From contig NC_080672.1 of the NCBI RefSeq assembly GCF_030247195.1, forward strand, positions 375,324,166 through 375,388,165: a DNA stretch of 64,000 nt. Reading direction: 5' to 3'. Made by a program: the position numbers and the translations under genes. Under the pieces are notes generated by a model that had not been told where the DNA came from, did not search any database, and was given only the letters and a program-made list of their open reading frames with translations. This document shows positions 22,057 through 32,394 of the stretch, one piece after another (position 1 is the first letter of the stretch; every line of letters starts with the position of its first letter). This DNA comes from Topomyia yanbarensis. Its lineage: Eukaryota; Arthropoda; Insecta; Diptera; Culicidae.

Positions 22057-23527
22057 ACATTAATCCGTGCAAGAATATCTGGGCAGTCAATGTTATTACA
22101 CAACATATCAAATATAAACATTCTTTGCAAGAATGTGCTGCGGAACTCTAACGTCGGTAACTCAAGCAGCATGCATCTATCGTTGTAAGGTGGTAGATGG
22201 GCAGGGTCGTTCCACGGCAAATTTCGTAGAGCGTATCGTACGAAACATCTTTGTACGCGTTCTAATCGGTTTATTTGGACGTTGTGATGTGGAGCCCACA
22301 CTTACATAATGATGCGCACCAATCCGCAACATAGAGATTTTAGTGCGTAGTACCTAATCGTCACAGTCCGCGGTATTTCGCTTCAGGAAACCAAGTGTTT
22401 CGAATGCCTTCGCCGTCGTTGCGGTATTGTGATCCGAGAAGCTAAGCTTTCTATCAAAAAACACTCCCAAGTCACGAATGGAGTCCACTCTTTCGATGAC
22501 GCGGCCTTGGAGCAAGTACTTATAATGAGATAGAGTGGATGATCGCCTGAAACTTATCATTTTACATTTCTCAACGTTTATCTGCATACCATTCAACAGG
22601 CACCATTGTATTAAGTACATTCATCTTGAAGTACAGCATAGTCAAGTCCAGAAGCAATGGAACGAAAAATCTTCAAATCGTCGGCGAAGAATAGTTTTCC
22701 AGATTTGATACGAGCACAAGTGTCGTTTATAAACAAAATAAAAATTAGCGGACCTAGGTGACTTCCTTGAGAGACTCCGGTTGGCATGTCGAGCAACCCG
22801 AGCAAAGTCCAACATCAAAATTACAGCAAATATACAACATATTTTGATATCAAGCATCAAATTGAAATCTTATTTTGATATCAGTTTAAACTTTTCCAGA
22901 TATGACATCATATTTTGCTCTCATTTTGATGTGCTTACATTTTTAGAAAAAAATGTTTGTTTCTATTTCTTTGGCAAACATCAAATTGATTACTTATTTT
23001 GTTATCAATGAAATATTTCACCATCTCAATTAGTTTTCAATTTGCTTTCACTGATAGCATAAATAGTTTTCTGTTTGATGTCATAGTGCAATTTTTCTGC
23101 TTTCGATTTTGATCTTTTAACCGTTATAACGACCAAAATAATAACAACCTGAGCAATCATTCCCTACTGCATCACAACATCAAGTTTAGTTCTCAATTTG
23201 ATATCAGACTCTGCTCGGGAAGCTAGAACGTGTTGAAACAATTTCAACAAAAGCACTCCGACTAGACGGATATGATTGCAACCATCCAGTTAACCCTGCA
23301 GGAAATCCTAGTCTTTGCAGTTTCAGAAGAGCAATGTTGTGAGGTACTTTATCGAATGCTTTCGAGAAGTCAAAATATATTGCATCGGTTTGTTGACGCT
23401 TCTCAACAGAGGGGACCAAGATGCTAGTGTACATCATCAAATTTGAAGTTGTAGAACGTTGCTTCACAAATCCATGCTGACATTCGTCGATGATGTGAGA
23501 AGTAGCAGTACATCTCATTGTAAACAA
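22057..23527 (-). pseudogene. LINE-1 ORF2 fragment: reverse transcriptase core
   Basis: Contains the palm motif with DFSKAFDKVPHN, then (after a MITE) PTGVSQGSHLGPLIF and the catalytic FADD box at about 22680-22690, and the thumb-like IRDLGVFFDRKLSF and RYALRNLPWNDP. A frameshift sits near 22330. Close relative of the plus-strand LINE at 25984-27807, sharing FADDLKIF/YADDLKIF and the RYALR.LPW.DP block, so both belong to one clade. Confidence 0.87.
22797..23219. mobile_element. 423-bp MITE inserted in LINE-1
   Basis: Perfect short ends CCCGAGCA...TGCTCGGG with longer similarity inside (AAAGTCCAACATCAAAATTA versus the inverted AGAGTCTGATATCAAATTG). Interior rich in TTTTGATATCA. It interrupts an otherwise open LINE frame. 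The flanking dinucleotide AA (22795-22796, 23220-23221) could be a 2-bp duplication. Superfamily not determined. Confidence 0.85.
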
Positions 23528-24720
23528 ATTTTTAAAGGATGATTATGAATGTCTTCAGCCTTGTGAAACGGAAATATAGCCGCTTGCACTCGAGAAGACG
23601 CTTTCAGTGATTGAACAGTTAAAAATAATGCTGACCGGCAATGACAATGATCGTGCACTGCACATCCTTTTATGAATATCGGAGGTAAAGATTCCGGGCC
23701 TGGTCCTTTCGATTGGTCGACACTGGATAAAGCTTTCAACACGTCTGCTTCATTTATATTCAAGCTAGGGAGACTGATATTGTATGATGGTAATGTGTCT
23801 ATATACTCTCGTGACGGAGAGATAGCTGGGTTGGTGAATACCCCTCGAAAATGTTCTGCAAAAAGTTCTACGGATTCGGCTATGGATTGCGCACTGGCAT
23901 CTCCAAGATAAACATTTACGGGAATGCCACCAGCGCGTTTTCTGCTGTTCACAAACTTCCAGAACGTCGACGGGTTGTTCCGAAGGTTGCTTTGGACGTG
24001 ACTTATATACTCGCCGAATGCACTATTCCGGGCTGTTTCGTATTGAAGTTCGGTTCGGCGAAGAACAGCTTTGTTTTCGTCGGTCTTGTGGCGGAAGTAA
24101 CGCTTGCGATGTTTTCGGAGAATGTTGCGTAGACGACGAAGCTCGGAATTCCACCACGGATACTTGTAGTCCGTCTTTCTGTTGACTCGTTTCTTAGGAA
24201 CTATGCGGCGTACTATCGACAGCATGATCCAGATCGTTTTCACTTAACAGATCAAACCAGTCAACAGCATCGAAGGCCGCAGACACTTCTTCAAAATTGC
24301 AGCGATTGAAGTTAAAATTGAGACCGTTGACGGATTCGGTAAAAGCGTCTTCTGTTTCAACTTGCATGTTAAACCTCAGCACGAAGGGTTTATGGTGAGC
24401 GTCCACTTTGTGTATAGAGGTCGGAGGCTCGAGAAGTTCGACTAAATCGGCGTAGTTCACGAATGCCAGATCGAGCGTCCGTCCATTTGCGTTAGTGAGC
24501 GAGTTGATTTGACACAGTCCCCCAGCGACTATCGTTTCCGTGATAGCTATCTCTTGTTCGGTTGTGGCATTTTCAGGCAGGTAACATTTGAGATTATCGT
24601 CGAATATCCATCTGAGATGGGGAAGGTTGTAATCACCTACAATGAGTACACTGTCTGAGCTACTAGCTTTATCCAGAATTCGTTGAACTGCAGAGGAGTG
24701 GGCATTGTACTGGTCTGGAC
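23515..24720 (-). pseudogene. LINE-1 ORF2 fragment: endonuclease C-half, linker, start of RT
   Basis: The minus-strand frame begins mid-domain where the hAT unit interrupts it. SVLIVGDYNLPHLRW gives the catalytic-loop signature of an apurinic-type endonuclease. TLDLAFVN and VDAHHKP follow, matching the final D-H part of the fold. The linker YPWWNSELRRLRN and FWKFVNSRK is typical of jockey-group ORF2. The first RT block GPGPESLPPIFIKGCAV is then lost to a frameshift. In life the protein would nick target DNA and copy LINE RNA. This copy cannot be translated in full. Confidence 0.85.
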
Positions 24721-24812
24721 TAGAGCTTCCATTTACCGACAGTTTTCAGCTTCCCGGGATTCGGGAAATAAATAAGAAATTTCCCGGTAAATCCCGGGAT
24801 CCCGGGAATACA

Positions 24813-25170
24813 GAAGAATAATTAAAAAGTGAATGATTTCCTTGAAAACAAATGAATAAACTGGAGTTTTCAAACGCGTTTGATTGCATGCATATCTGTC
24901 TTAAAAGCAGTTGTCAGAAGATGTCGATTTATGGACTACACATCATTGAATCATTTGATAACTACTCATTCAGTTTGCACAATATCAACTTCTTTTGATG
25001 ATTTTTTTGGAAATATATGTAACCTAAATTTTGGTAATTACGATTACTTATGGGACGATATAATAAATGCAGCTGCTGGAGTTCCTGTCAAAAATTCCAA
25101 TTTGTTTCAGAAACTTTCGATGGAATGGGATCAATTTAATGCAAAGCACCTTATTTGGTAATCCTGAATG
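24813..25170 (+). other. Interior of hAT-1, left side
   Basis: A 93-codon open frame (24880-25161) with NLNFGNYDYLWDD and LFQKLSMEWDQF. It has balanced composition but no family I can name. It could be a transposase remnant; equally it could be chance. Confidence 0.3.
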
Positions 25171-25175
25171 AAATT

Positions 25176-25359
25176 TGATCGAGCGAGAAACGAAGGTCAG
25201 AATCAGGGAATCTTGTGCATCCCCAATATGATCCACAATCTGCGATCAGTGCGATCTCACTCCTTCCCATACCATTTCTTGGTTTGTTTCACTACACGAG
25301 TGCAGGTAGTAACCGATCCAGGGCGAACAGGCCTTTTGCCGTTGTGCTTTACCCGTCAG
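25176..25359 (+). repeat. BEL 5' LTR, left part
   Basis: First 184 bp of the 368-bp LTR, starting TGATCGAGCGAG. It is cut by hAT-2 after CCCGTCAG. Identical to 38299-38482. Confidence 0.95.
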
Positions 25360-25789
25360 CAGGCCCGACGAGAGGGGGGGTCAGGGGGGGCAACTACCCT
25401 GGGGCCCGGGTCTGTTTTGGGGGCCCGCATTTTTAACTGAATTAAATTTATTTTAATTTAATTGTTGAAGTTTATTGTTTCTGTCGACACTGCAAATATA
25501 TTATATAACTACGTTCCAATCGTTCCAATGGTTTTCTGAAGTACGTGAACGTAACCCAATTAAATTCATTTAACAGTGCAATTGAACCATTCTGGTTTCA
25601 TTTATCGCAAGTGTTTGTCAAAGTGTACAGTATGAAGTTGTATACAATTTATCATATTCTTAGCTAACTGTTACTAATAAAAGTTGGATATTTTCGGAAT
25701 GGGGTTGACGAGTAAATGACGAAAATCTATGAATGAAGCGATTTTGAAAACCAAGATGGCGAATTCTAGTTAAGACATCTCTATAAGGG

Positions 25790-25985
25790 ATCATCCATAA
25801 ATGACGTAGCATTATATGGGGGAGGGGGAGTATTGTATTTTGTGATGATGTGTGACGACAGGGAGGTAGTGGGTCAGGTCATGCGACGTAGCTTTTTTAA
25901 AGCGGAATAACTAACATCGTTTTTTATTTTTTTTAATTTTACGTTGACAAGGGGGGGGGGGAATTACCGTCAAGCTACGTAATCC
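25790..25985. mobile_element. MITE fragment (GGGATCATCCATAAATGACGT type)
   Basis: Begins GGGATCATCCATAAATGACG followed by a G-rich GGGGGAGGGGGAG tract. A further G run and CAAGCTACGTAATCC lie on the right. It resembles the intact MITE at 51121-51377 in plan. The right terminus is missing where the LINE begins. Confidence 0.65.
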
Positions 25986-27732
25986 TAAATCGTTTTGGAG
26001 ATACGTCAATGAGCAGCGGAAAGAAACCGGCTTACCTTCTACAATGTTTTTGAATGGTGAAGTTGGGCATGATTCACAAGCCATATGCAAATTGTTCGCC
26101 TCTAAATTTGCGAGTGTGTTCGTCAGTGAGACTCTGTCCTCGCAGCAGATTGACGTTGCAGCTAGCGGCGTGGCCCAACTCGAACGGTCAGTGAGTGAGA
26201 TTCATGTGGAGCACTCGGATATTGTATCAGCAGCATCCAAGCTTAAAGCATCGTCATCTCCTGGGCCAGATGGTGTCCCTGCTGTGTTTTTGAAAAAGTG
26301 TATATCTGGTTTGGTGGAACCTCTCTGTCAACTATTCAAAATGTCACTGACAACCGCGATTTTTCCTCAATTGTGGAAAGCAGCTTTCATCTTTCCTGTC
26401 CACAAAAAAGGTGATAAGAGAAACATTGACAATTATCGAGGAATTTCTGCGCTCTGTGCCATTTCCAAGCTCTTTGAGTTAGTCGTGGTGGAGTCAGTGT
26501 TTTTTCACTGTAAGGAATATATTTCTAAAGACCAACACGGATTCATGCCGAATCGATCTACGTCGACGAATCTACTATCTCTAACCTCTTTTGTGTCCGA
26601 AGGGTTTGATGCGAATCAACAAATTGATGTTATATATACTGACTTATCTGCAGCTTTCGACAAAATCAATCACGATATCGCAGTCGCTAAATTGGAAAAA
26701 CTTGGCTTCAGTGGATCACTCCTGCGATGGTTTCAATCCTATCTCGTTGGCCGTCAACTCAGTGTGAACATAGGTGATGCATACTCCAAACTGTTCTCCG
26801 CAACGACTGGTATTCCGCAAGGAAGTCATCTCGGACCATGAATATTCACTCTCTATTTCAACGATGTAAACTATCAGCTGAAAGGACCACGGTTGTCGTA
26901 TGCAGATGATCTAAAAATTTTCAACAGAATTAGGAGCCGATCGGACGCACAATATTTGCAGCAGCAATTCGACACTTTCAGCAGATGGTGTGAAAACAAC
27001 CGAATGATTCTGAATCCGGCGAAATGTTCTGTGATATCGTTCACCAGAAAAAAAGATCCCATTGAGTTTGAATATAACTTGTCTGGAGCTCTTGTTTCCC
27101 GGGTGAGCTGCGTTAAGGATCTTGGAGTGCTGTTAGATTCGAAACTTATATTTAAGAATCACATTTCGTATGTTGTTGGTAAAGCATCGCGAAGCCTGGG
27201 CTTCATTTTCCGTACGGCTAAATCCTTTACAGACATTTACTGTCTCAAAAGCCTATACTGCTCTTTAGTGCGCTCTACGCTGGAGTATTGTTCGGCGGTC
27301 TGGTACCCGAATTACATGAACAGCAGCGATCGAATTGAAGGCGTTCAACGAAAATTTATACGGTATGCTCTTCGACGCCTGCCTTGGCGCGATCCTGTTC
27401 GTCTACCAAGCTACGAGAGTCGGTGTCAACTCATCCAGCTCGATACTCTCCAGCATCGTAGAGAAACTGCAAGAGCCTTATTCATCTCTGATCTTCTGTC
27501 AGGACGCATCGATTCTCCAGATTTACTAGAGCGAGTTAATATCCAAGCAAGGTCCAGAACGTTACGCGGAAACGTTCTTCTGAGAGTGCCGTTTCGACGA
27601 ACTATTCAAACAGCTAATGCCGCTATCACGGGACTACAACGCCTCATCAATCGTGTGTCGCACTTGTTCGACTTTCATTTGTCTCGAATATCATTGAGAA
27701 ATCGATTCCTGCAGTTTTTTAGATGTAATTAG
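25984..27732 (+). pseudogene. LINE-2 ORF2 fragment: reverse transcriptase with one nonsense codon
   Basis: The frame reads FWRYVNEQR, SSPGPDGVPAVFLK, FIFPVHKKGDKRNIDNYRGI, YTDLSAAFDKINHD and GIPQGSHLGP. A TGA at 26839-26841 follows, after which the same frame continues through the catalytic YADDLKIFN (about 26896-26922), WCENNRMILNPAKC, VKDLGVLLDSKL, YALRRLPWRDP and a basic tail. Apart from that single stop the frame is open over about 580 codons. Readthrough is unlikely to matter as the copy lacks its endonuclease and ORF1. Confidence 0.92.
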
Positions 27733-27807
27733 TTTAAGTTTCCATCATTGGGGCCGAGTACGGCCTGTTGATGTGCGTGATAAATAAATAAATAAATAAA
27801 TAAATAA
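25984..27807 (+). mobile_element. LINE-2 of this window: 5'-truncated jockey/CR1-like LINE
   Basis: Starts within ORF2 at a codon run equivalent to the FW..V linker, runs through the whole reverse transcriptase and C-terminal tail to the stop at 27730-27732, and ends in a tandem ATAA tail (27781-27807). 5' truncation and a microsatellite tail are typical of LINE insertion. It is a close relative of the minus-strand LINE-1. Confidence 0.9.
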
Positions 27808-27817
27808 TTACCAGGGG

Positions 27818-28240
27818 GTGGTACTTAGAGGTTTGTGTAGAGATATAGGTATATTGATTTGTGATGCGGATGATATGATTATAGAAAACTTTTCTCAACC
27901 AGAAGACGCTATATTGGCCTTCAAAAGGGCATCGCTTATCTATTCGTCAAACCTTCTTAAAAATACCCTCATAGTTTATACAGATATTGTTCGAAATAGC
28001 TCCAAAGTACCATTTCTATCATCTACTCGTCAAGCCCGTTTCAAAAATTCCCAAATTGTTGGGGTTATCGAGATTATTGTTCAATCGGAAGTCTCCATCC
28101 TGGATTTCAAAAGGTATTAAATTTCCATTTTCATCATGTACTTGTCAAGCCCGTTCCGGAAATACCCATATTGTTAGGGTAATCGATAATGTTACTCAAC
28201 CAACGAATTTTAATAAGAATGTGAAGTGAACTTTTTTTAC
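27818..28240 (+). repeat. Tandem repeat, period about 115-125 bp, about 3 degenerate units
   Basis: The phrase TCATCTACTCGTCAAGCCCGTTTC (given as CTACTCGTCAAGCCCG) recurs as CTATTCGTCAAACC and GTACTTGTCAAGCCCG, with AAATTCCC/AAATACCC steps and TTGTT(A/G)GGGT. Open frames here (27818-28120) follow the repeat and have no recognised domain. Confidence 0.7.
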
Positions 28241-28265
28241 GATCTTAATCCCAAAAAACGAACTA

Positions 28266-29562
28266 CACTCTGTCCAATAAATTCTCATACAAAATGAAAC
28301 CCAAATTATTCTGTATTGGTAAGTCAATTTTTTGTTGAAATTTTTTATACTGTGATGCTATATAATACTGATCATTTACAGCATATATTTTGGAATGACA
28401 CCGCCTTTTAATTTCTTCACCAGCTTCAGACGTTTCTCAAAACCATCACAAGCGGCACGCACGGCTTCCATCGGCATTTCGTCCCAAATCCGTTGAATTA
28501 CGCTTTTGAATTGGGTTATATTGGACACTTTGTATTCGTTGATCTTCGACAACATGTATGACCACACAAAATAGTCCAAGGGATTAAGATCCGGAGAGCT
28601 GGGAGGCCATTCGTCCTTCGCTAAAAAGTCGTTCAAATTGTTCCGACACCAGCTCTGAACGACATTCGCTGTGTGGGAAGGCGCTCCGTCCTGCTGAAAC
28701 ACATAATGGTCATTTCCAAACACTGTTTGCACATTTGGCTTTACGACTTTCTCTAAAACTTCAGTTTTATAATACACAGCGTTAATTTTAACGCCTCTAT
28801 CGATGAAAACAAGCAGAAATTTGCCACGCTTGCAAATTGCTCCCCAAACCATCACTGCACCGGCGCTTTGGAATCGAGGAATGTTCCTGTCACTATCTGA
28901 CACATTCCTGGAAGTGACAGCCCACAATCGGTCATTTTGGACATTGTGAGATTGCTGCAGGACAAATAATTTTTCATCAGAAAATATAAATTCTTCCCCA
29001 GCGTGCCGTGATAGGATAGCACTTGCTCTTTCAAGTCTTTTTTCCTTGGAAGCTTCCGAAACTCCGTGTACTTTACGTTTCTTGAAAGCTTGCAGTCTCA
29101 GGTCGAGTTTTAAAATATTGTGCATCGATGATTTCGACATATTCAGATCAGCAGCCATTTTACGAACAGAGCGCTGAGATTTTCGCCTAATTCGTTCCTT
29201 CACGACTTTAACCACTTGTCCAGTCCTTACCGAACGAGGACGGCCGGATCTTTTTCTGTCATCCAATGAGCAAGTGTCACGGTATCTTTGGATGGTCCGG
29301 TAAACATAATCGCGCTTTACTCCTTTAAACTTTTGAAAATAGCGCCCGGGCGCTCACCAGCCAAAATTTTTTTTATCACCACGGCACGGAATTCCTTCAT
29401 CGTCGGTAGAAAATGTAAACTGAATGAAAGAATGTATGTTATCATGTCAGTAATAGTACAAACATAATACAATATGTCACCAATACATAGCTAATATATG
29501 TGTTGTGCGTACACGACAACAATGCCTTTGAAGAAGTGTATGAGAATTTATTGGACACGGTG
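28266..29562 (-). mobile_element. ITmD37D (maT-like) DNA transposon, nearly intact
   Basis: Complete 1,297-bp IS630-Tc1-mariner element. TA target duplication at 28264-28265 and 29563-29564. 26-bp inverted ends at 28266-28291 and 29537-29562 share TGTCCAATAAATTCTCATAC. The transposase on the minus strand has a DD37D catalytic spacing, the hallmark of the ITmD37D family known from mosquitoes. The ends differ at only two positions. A single frameshift breaks the gene. Confidence 0.95.
28376..29400 (-). pseudogene. ITmD37D transposase, one frameshift
   Basis: ATG at 29398-29400 starts an N-terminal helix-turn-helix (MKEFRAVVIKKILAGERPG). One missing G in a GG(G) run at about 29322 shifts frame. 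From there DYVYRTIQRYRDTCSLDD leads into 296 open codons. A GRPRS hook and a second HTH (RSVRKMAADLNMSKSSM) bind the ends. The catalytic acid residues lie in FIFSDEKLF, VFQQDGAPSHTA and SPDLNPLDY. Exactly 37 residues separate the second and third D. Length (about 341 residues) is normal for the family. The protein would cut at the ends and paste into TA. As written the copy is inactive; all catalytic residues are intact. Confidence 0.94.
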
Positions 29563-29564
29563 TA

Positions 29565-30690
29565 ATTCAATTTACGAACCTTTGGCTTGGTTCGTAAATG
29601 GAGGTTCCAGTGTACACATTTGATGCAGAAAAATATGGGAATTTAACTAGATACTTATTCTATCCATTAGTTTCCACCAAAAGTCGAAACTCTTTCTCTC
29701 ACAACTCTCTGTCTCAGTCTTTCTAACAGCAGACTTCGCTGTTGGATCACAGTCATCGCATTCAGAATGTTTTCTCTCTGAATGTCAGCGCAAATGTAAC
29801 ATGATTCCAAAACCGATTTTACCATGTTCAGAAACCAATAAAGAAAATTCATTCAGGTCATAGTGACAACTGCAATAGCTGCATCCAGTTCCTCAAAATC
29901 AACAACATGTACCAACAACAAGAAACAAGGTAGCATCAGTAACGCGAAATTTCACATTCAGTTGCCTATTTCTGAATAATTTGCTGAATTCAACATTCAG
30001 TTCCAATGCTTCCCTCATTAATTCACTGCCAAACTGACCGAAGCATTCATTTGTTATTATGTGGACAGTTTGTAGGCAGTTTTTTTTACATTTTCGAGCA
30101 TAACTGAACTGCATAATCTTTATCTGGTGCACTTTTGCTTGATGATCTCAGAGCTAGTATAGAAACAAAATTCAGTTTGCTCCTGAAACCGAATATATGC
30201 GTTGTACCGAAAAAGCGAAGAACGAGGGAAACAAACAAACCTTCGATTCATCGCGGCGGGCATGAATTGAATTTTGTTTCTCTTTCAAGCTCACAAAGGG
30301 ATGTCAATTTTTCTACGCTCGGATTCTGGGCAGCATTAACGATGGTAGCATTAACGTGCGTCAAGGGAGCATGAACGATGGTGATATGGACTGTATGGCA
30401 ATGCCGCAAAAAAGGTTTCCAATCGCAATGGCAAATCGGACGCAAGTAATTCTAATGGCCAGCCACAAATATTCCTTTATTATTTTTATTTTTTCCATCT
30501 ATTACTTATTTAAAATACTGACGACTCTGTTAAGCTAACGCATTGAATTGTGTCAAATAAACAATATTCATAAAAAATAGTTTAATTGAAACGGTTGCAT
30601 CCGTATAGTTTCTCTAATCGATATTGAAATAAGAAGTCATATATGGTAGGGCCCGTCAGTACTTCAAACCCTGGGGCCCGGTGCGGCTCT
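29565..30690. other. Interior of hAT-2, right side
   Basis: Mixed sequence without a recognised gene. Several 60-80 codon frames overlap on both strands (for example 29899-30132 minus and 30135-30374 plus). The repeated GCATTAACGATGG / GCATGAACGATGG phrase occurs at 30332-30380. Whether any of this is degraded hAT transposase cannot be told by eye. Confidence 0.4.
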
Positions 30691-30701
30691 CGACGGCCCT
30701 G

Positions 30702-30893
30702 CCCGTCAGCCGGCCAGCTGATCTTTATATGTAGAAGGGATAAATCAGATCAAATAAACCGTCGCGTGATACACACGTCTTTCGTTCGCTAAAAAATACG
30801 TTTTTTAGTTCGCGCAATAAAGTGTATTTTTTCGTTTATAAAATTGAAAGTGTTTAGAAGTGTCCGAAGAATCCAGACTTGCGCGCGCGAACA
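30702..30893 (+). repeat. BEL 5' LTR, right part
   Basis: Starts with the second copy of CCCGTCAG (hAT-2 duplication, 30702-30709) and runs to GCGAACA. From 30710 it is identical to 38483-38666. Confidence 0.95.
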
Positions 30894-30894
30894 T

Positions 30895-30912
30895 TGGTCC
30901 TTCGAGCCGGAT
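30895..30912 (+). promoter_or_regulatory. BEL primer-binding site (tRNA-Tyr-like)
   Basis: TGGTCCTTCGAGCCGGAT begins one base after the LTR. It is complementary to the 3' end of insect tRNA-Tyr as I recall it (…CGGCTCGAAGGA plus CCA), so minus-strand DNA synthesis is probably primed by tRNA-Tyr. Confidence 0.8.
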
Positions 30913-31602
30913 TTCGATCCAGTGAAGTGGTTCTCGGACACTTTCTAAAGGACAGTTTAGAAACGGTGGACAATCTCCGTGATTGAAGTGCGGTCAGTGA
31001 ACTTTACAAGCGGGCATTGACCCCTATGCGAAGACCGCCAAGTGACATTTGTAAGCGGCTGGTGATAGTGCGCGAAGAAGAGCATCACCATTTTCGACGC
31101 TAGTTGATGCCATCGTGAGAAGACTTCGGCGCCATCGCGGATCGGAGCGCGTGTTTCTGCAGCAGCTATTCAGCGGCGACAACAATTAGGCGGTCATCGT
31201 GCAACGGCAGATTTATCCCGGACGGGGATTCCGAGCGGAATTAAAGGGAGTATAGCGCATGATATTTGTGTGGTGGCGCATTTGCATGTGGCGCATGTTA
31301 TGTTGTGTTGGCTGGAAAATAAATAATTAAGATTATGCGAGCATTTTGTTTTTGGCAAGTGTGTCCCTGATAAAAGTTGGTCTCGAAAGTTCCGCTGGAT
31401 TTTTTGCCTGTTGCTTTCCTCTCGTCTGGTTTCCCTCTGTTGCAGTTTGGCTTTTCTGTCAATTTTCGGTTTCGCGAATTAATAGTGTGGAACGTCGAGT
31501 CGATCAGTCAATTTATGTTTAAAGAGTGCAGTGGCTGTTTCAATTAAACGGTTTGAATTTTGTGAACGGGTGGTGAGTGCAGGCCAAGTGCAGTGATTCA
31601 AA
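30913..31602 (+). other. BEL untranslated leader between primer site and gag
   Basis: About 690 bp of non-coding leader, richer in CpG than the flanking genome. Such leaders in LTR retrotransposons hold packaging and splice or initiation signals; none can be pinpointed here. Confidence 0.6.
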
Positions 31603-32394
31603 ATGGCAGAACTTAGATCTCTTCGTAAGCGGGAACACCAGATAGTGAAGGCTTTCGACAGCGTACAACATTTTCTCCAGAAATACGACCAGGAGACTGA
31701 TAGCGGGCAAGTGAACCTTCGGCTGCATGGACTTGAGGAAGATTTTAAGGATTTTCTTGTGGTTCGGAGTAAGCTTGAGTTGCTGCTGGAAGATGTTGAG
31801 GTCCAGAAACATGCTAAATCTGACCCAGACTTAAAGCAGGAGGCGTTGGAACATATGGACGATGAAAATGATCGTATTATGCAGGAATTTCGTGATCGAT
31901 TCTACGCACTGAAGGCGGCGCTTGTGACTTTGCTACCACATTTTTTACCCCCACCAACGCCACCATCACAAAGAGGTCCCCATTCATCAATTGCAGGAGA
32001 TGATGTTTTCGGTGTGCACCCAACGCCGGCCTTTTTCAAAAGTGAAGCTACCTGAAATCCGTCTACCGTCGTTCAGTGGTAAGATCTTCGAGTGGGTAAC
32101 TTTTCGCGACACCTTTCAAAGTCTCATTCACAACAATCCTCAGTTGACCGACATGGACCGTTTCACCTACTTGAGATCATCGTTATCAGGAGACGCATTG
32201 CAGGAGATTAGTTCTGTGGGCTTGTCAGCCGTAAACTACAACGTTGCATGGGAAATGTTAGCGAACCGTTATGAAAACAAGAAGTTGATTGTGAAGGCTC
32301 ATCTCGACGCACTGTTCGCTACAGAAGGGCTCAAGAGAGAGAGAGCTATGAAAAACTCAACAGTCTCATTAGTGAGTTTGAGAAAAACCTTCAG
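31603..32394 (+). CDS. gag: BEL gag region, split by two frameshifts
   Basis: ATG at 31603 (CAAAATGGC context) opens a 150-codon frame: MAELRSLRKREHQIVKAF, an acidic coiled-coil-like stretch, then a proline-rich hinge (FLPPPTPPSQ). An extra T in TTTTT at about 32032-32036 shifts to the next frame, which carries the gag domain (KLPEIRLPSFSGKIFEW, a DUF1759-type start, then WEMLANRYENKKLIVKAH). An extra GA in the GAGAGAGAGAG run at about 32333-32346 shifts back to the frame that continues into pol. Both lesions lie in simple runs. Because the LTRs are identical, they may be very recent slippage or sequencing error. Gag would form the virus-like particle. Confidence 0.88.

Larger units (their letters stand above)
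20755..24720 (-). mobile_element. LINE-1 of this window: minus-strand APE-type non-LTR retrotransposon (3' part)
   Basis: A jockey/CR1-like LINE reads right to left. In order it has the endonuclease C-terminal half (about 24700-24244, VGDYNLP motif), a linker, then the reverse transcriptase (23950-22060) with FDFSKAFDKVPHN, TGVSQGSHLGP and FADDLKIF, then a C-terminal tail ending at the stop 20870-20872. The 3' end carries an ATTCTGT tandem tail (about 20755-20778). It is broken by frameshifts (for example near 23600 and 22330), by a 423-bp MITE (22797-23219) and by a 1-kb hAT MITE (21048-22048). Its N-terminal half lies beyond the 14.8-kb hAT insertion, at 39513-39783. Confidence 0.9.
25360..30701. 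mobile_element. hAT-2 unit (5.3 kb) inserted in BEL 5' LTR, with cargo
   Basis: Perfect 8-bp duplication CCCGTCAG (25352-25359 and 30702-30709). Inverted ends CAGGCCCGACGAGAG and CTCTCGACGGCCCTG match at 13 of 15 positions. GGGGCCCGG blocks lie just inside both ends. The LTR halves join exactly when the unit and one duplication are removed. Inside are a MITE fragment, a decayed LINE, a tandem repeat and an ITmD37D transposon. No hAT transposase was recognised, so mobility would need one supplied in trans. Confidence 0.95.

Noticed and set aside
27785..27807. CRISPR-like or satellite array
   Set aside because: The ATAA repeats are the 3' tail of a LINE.
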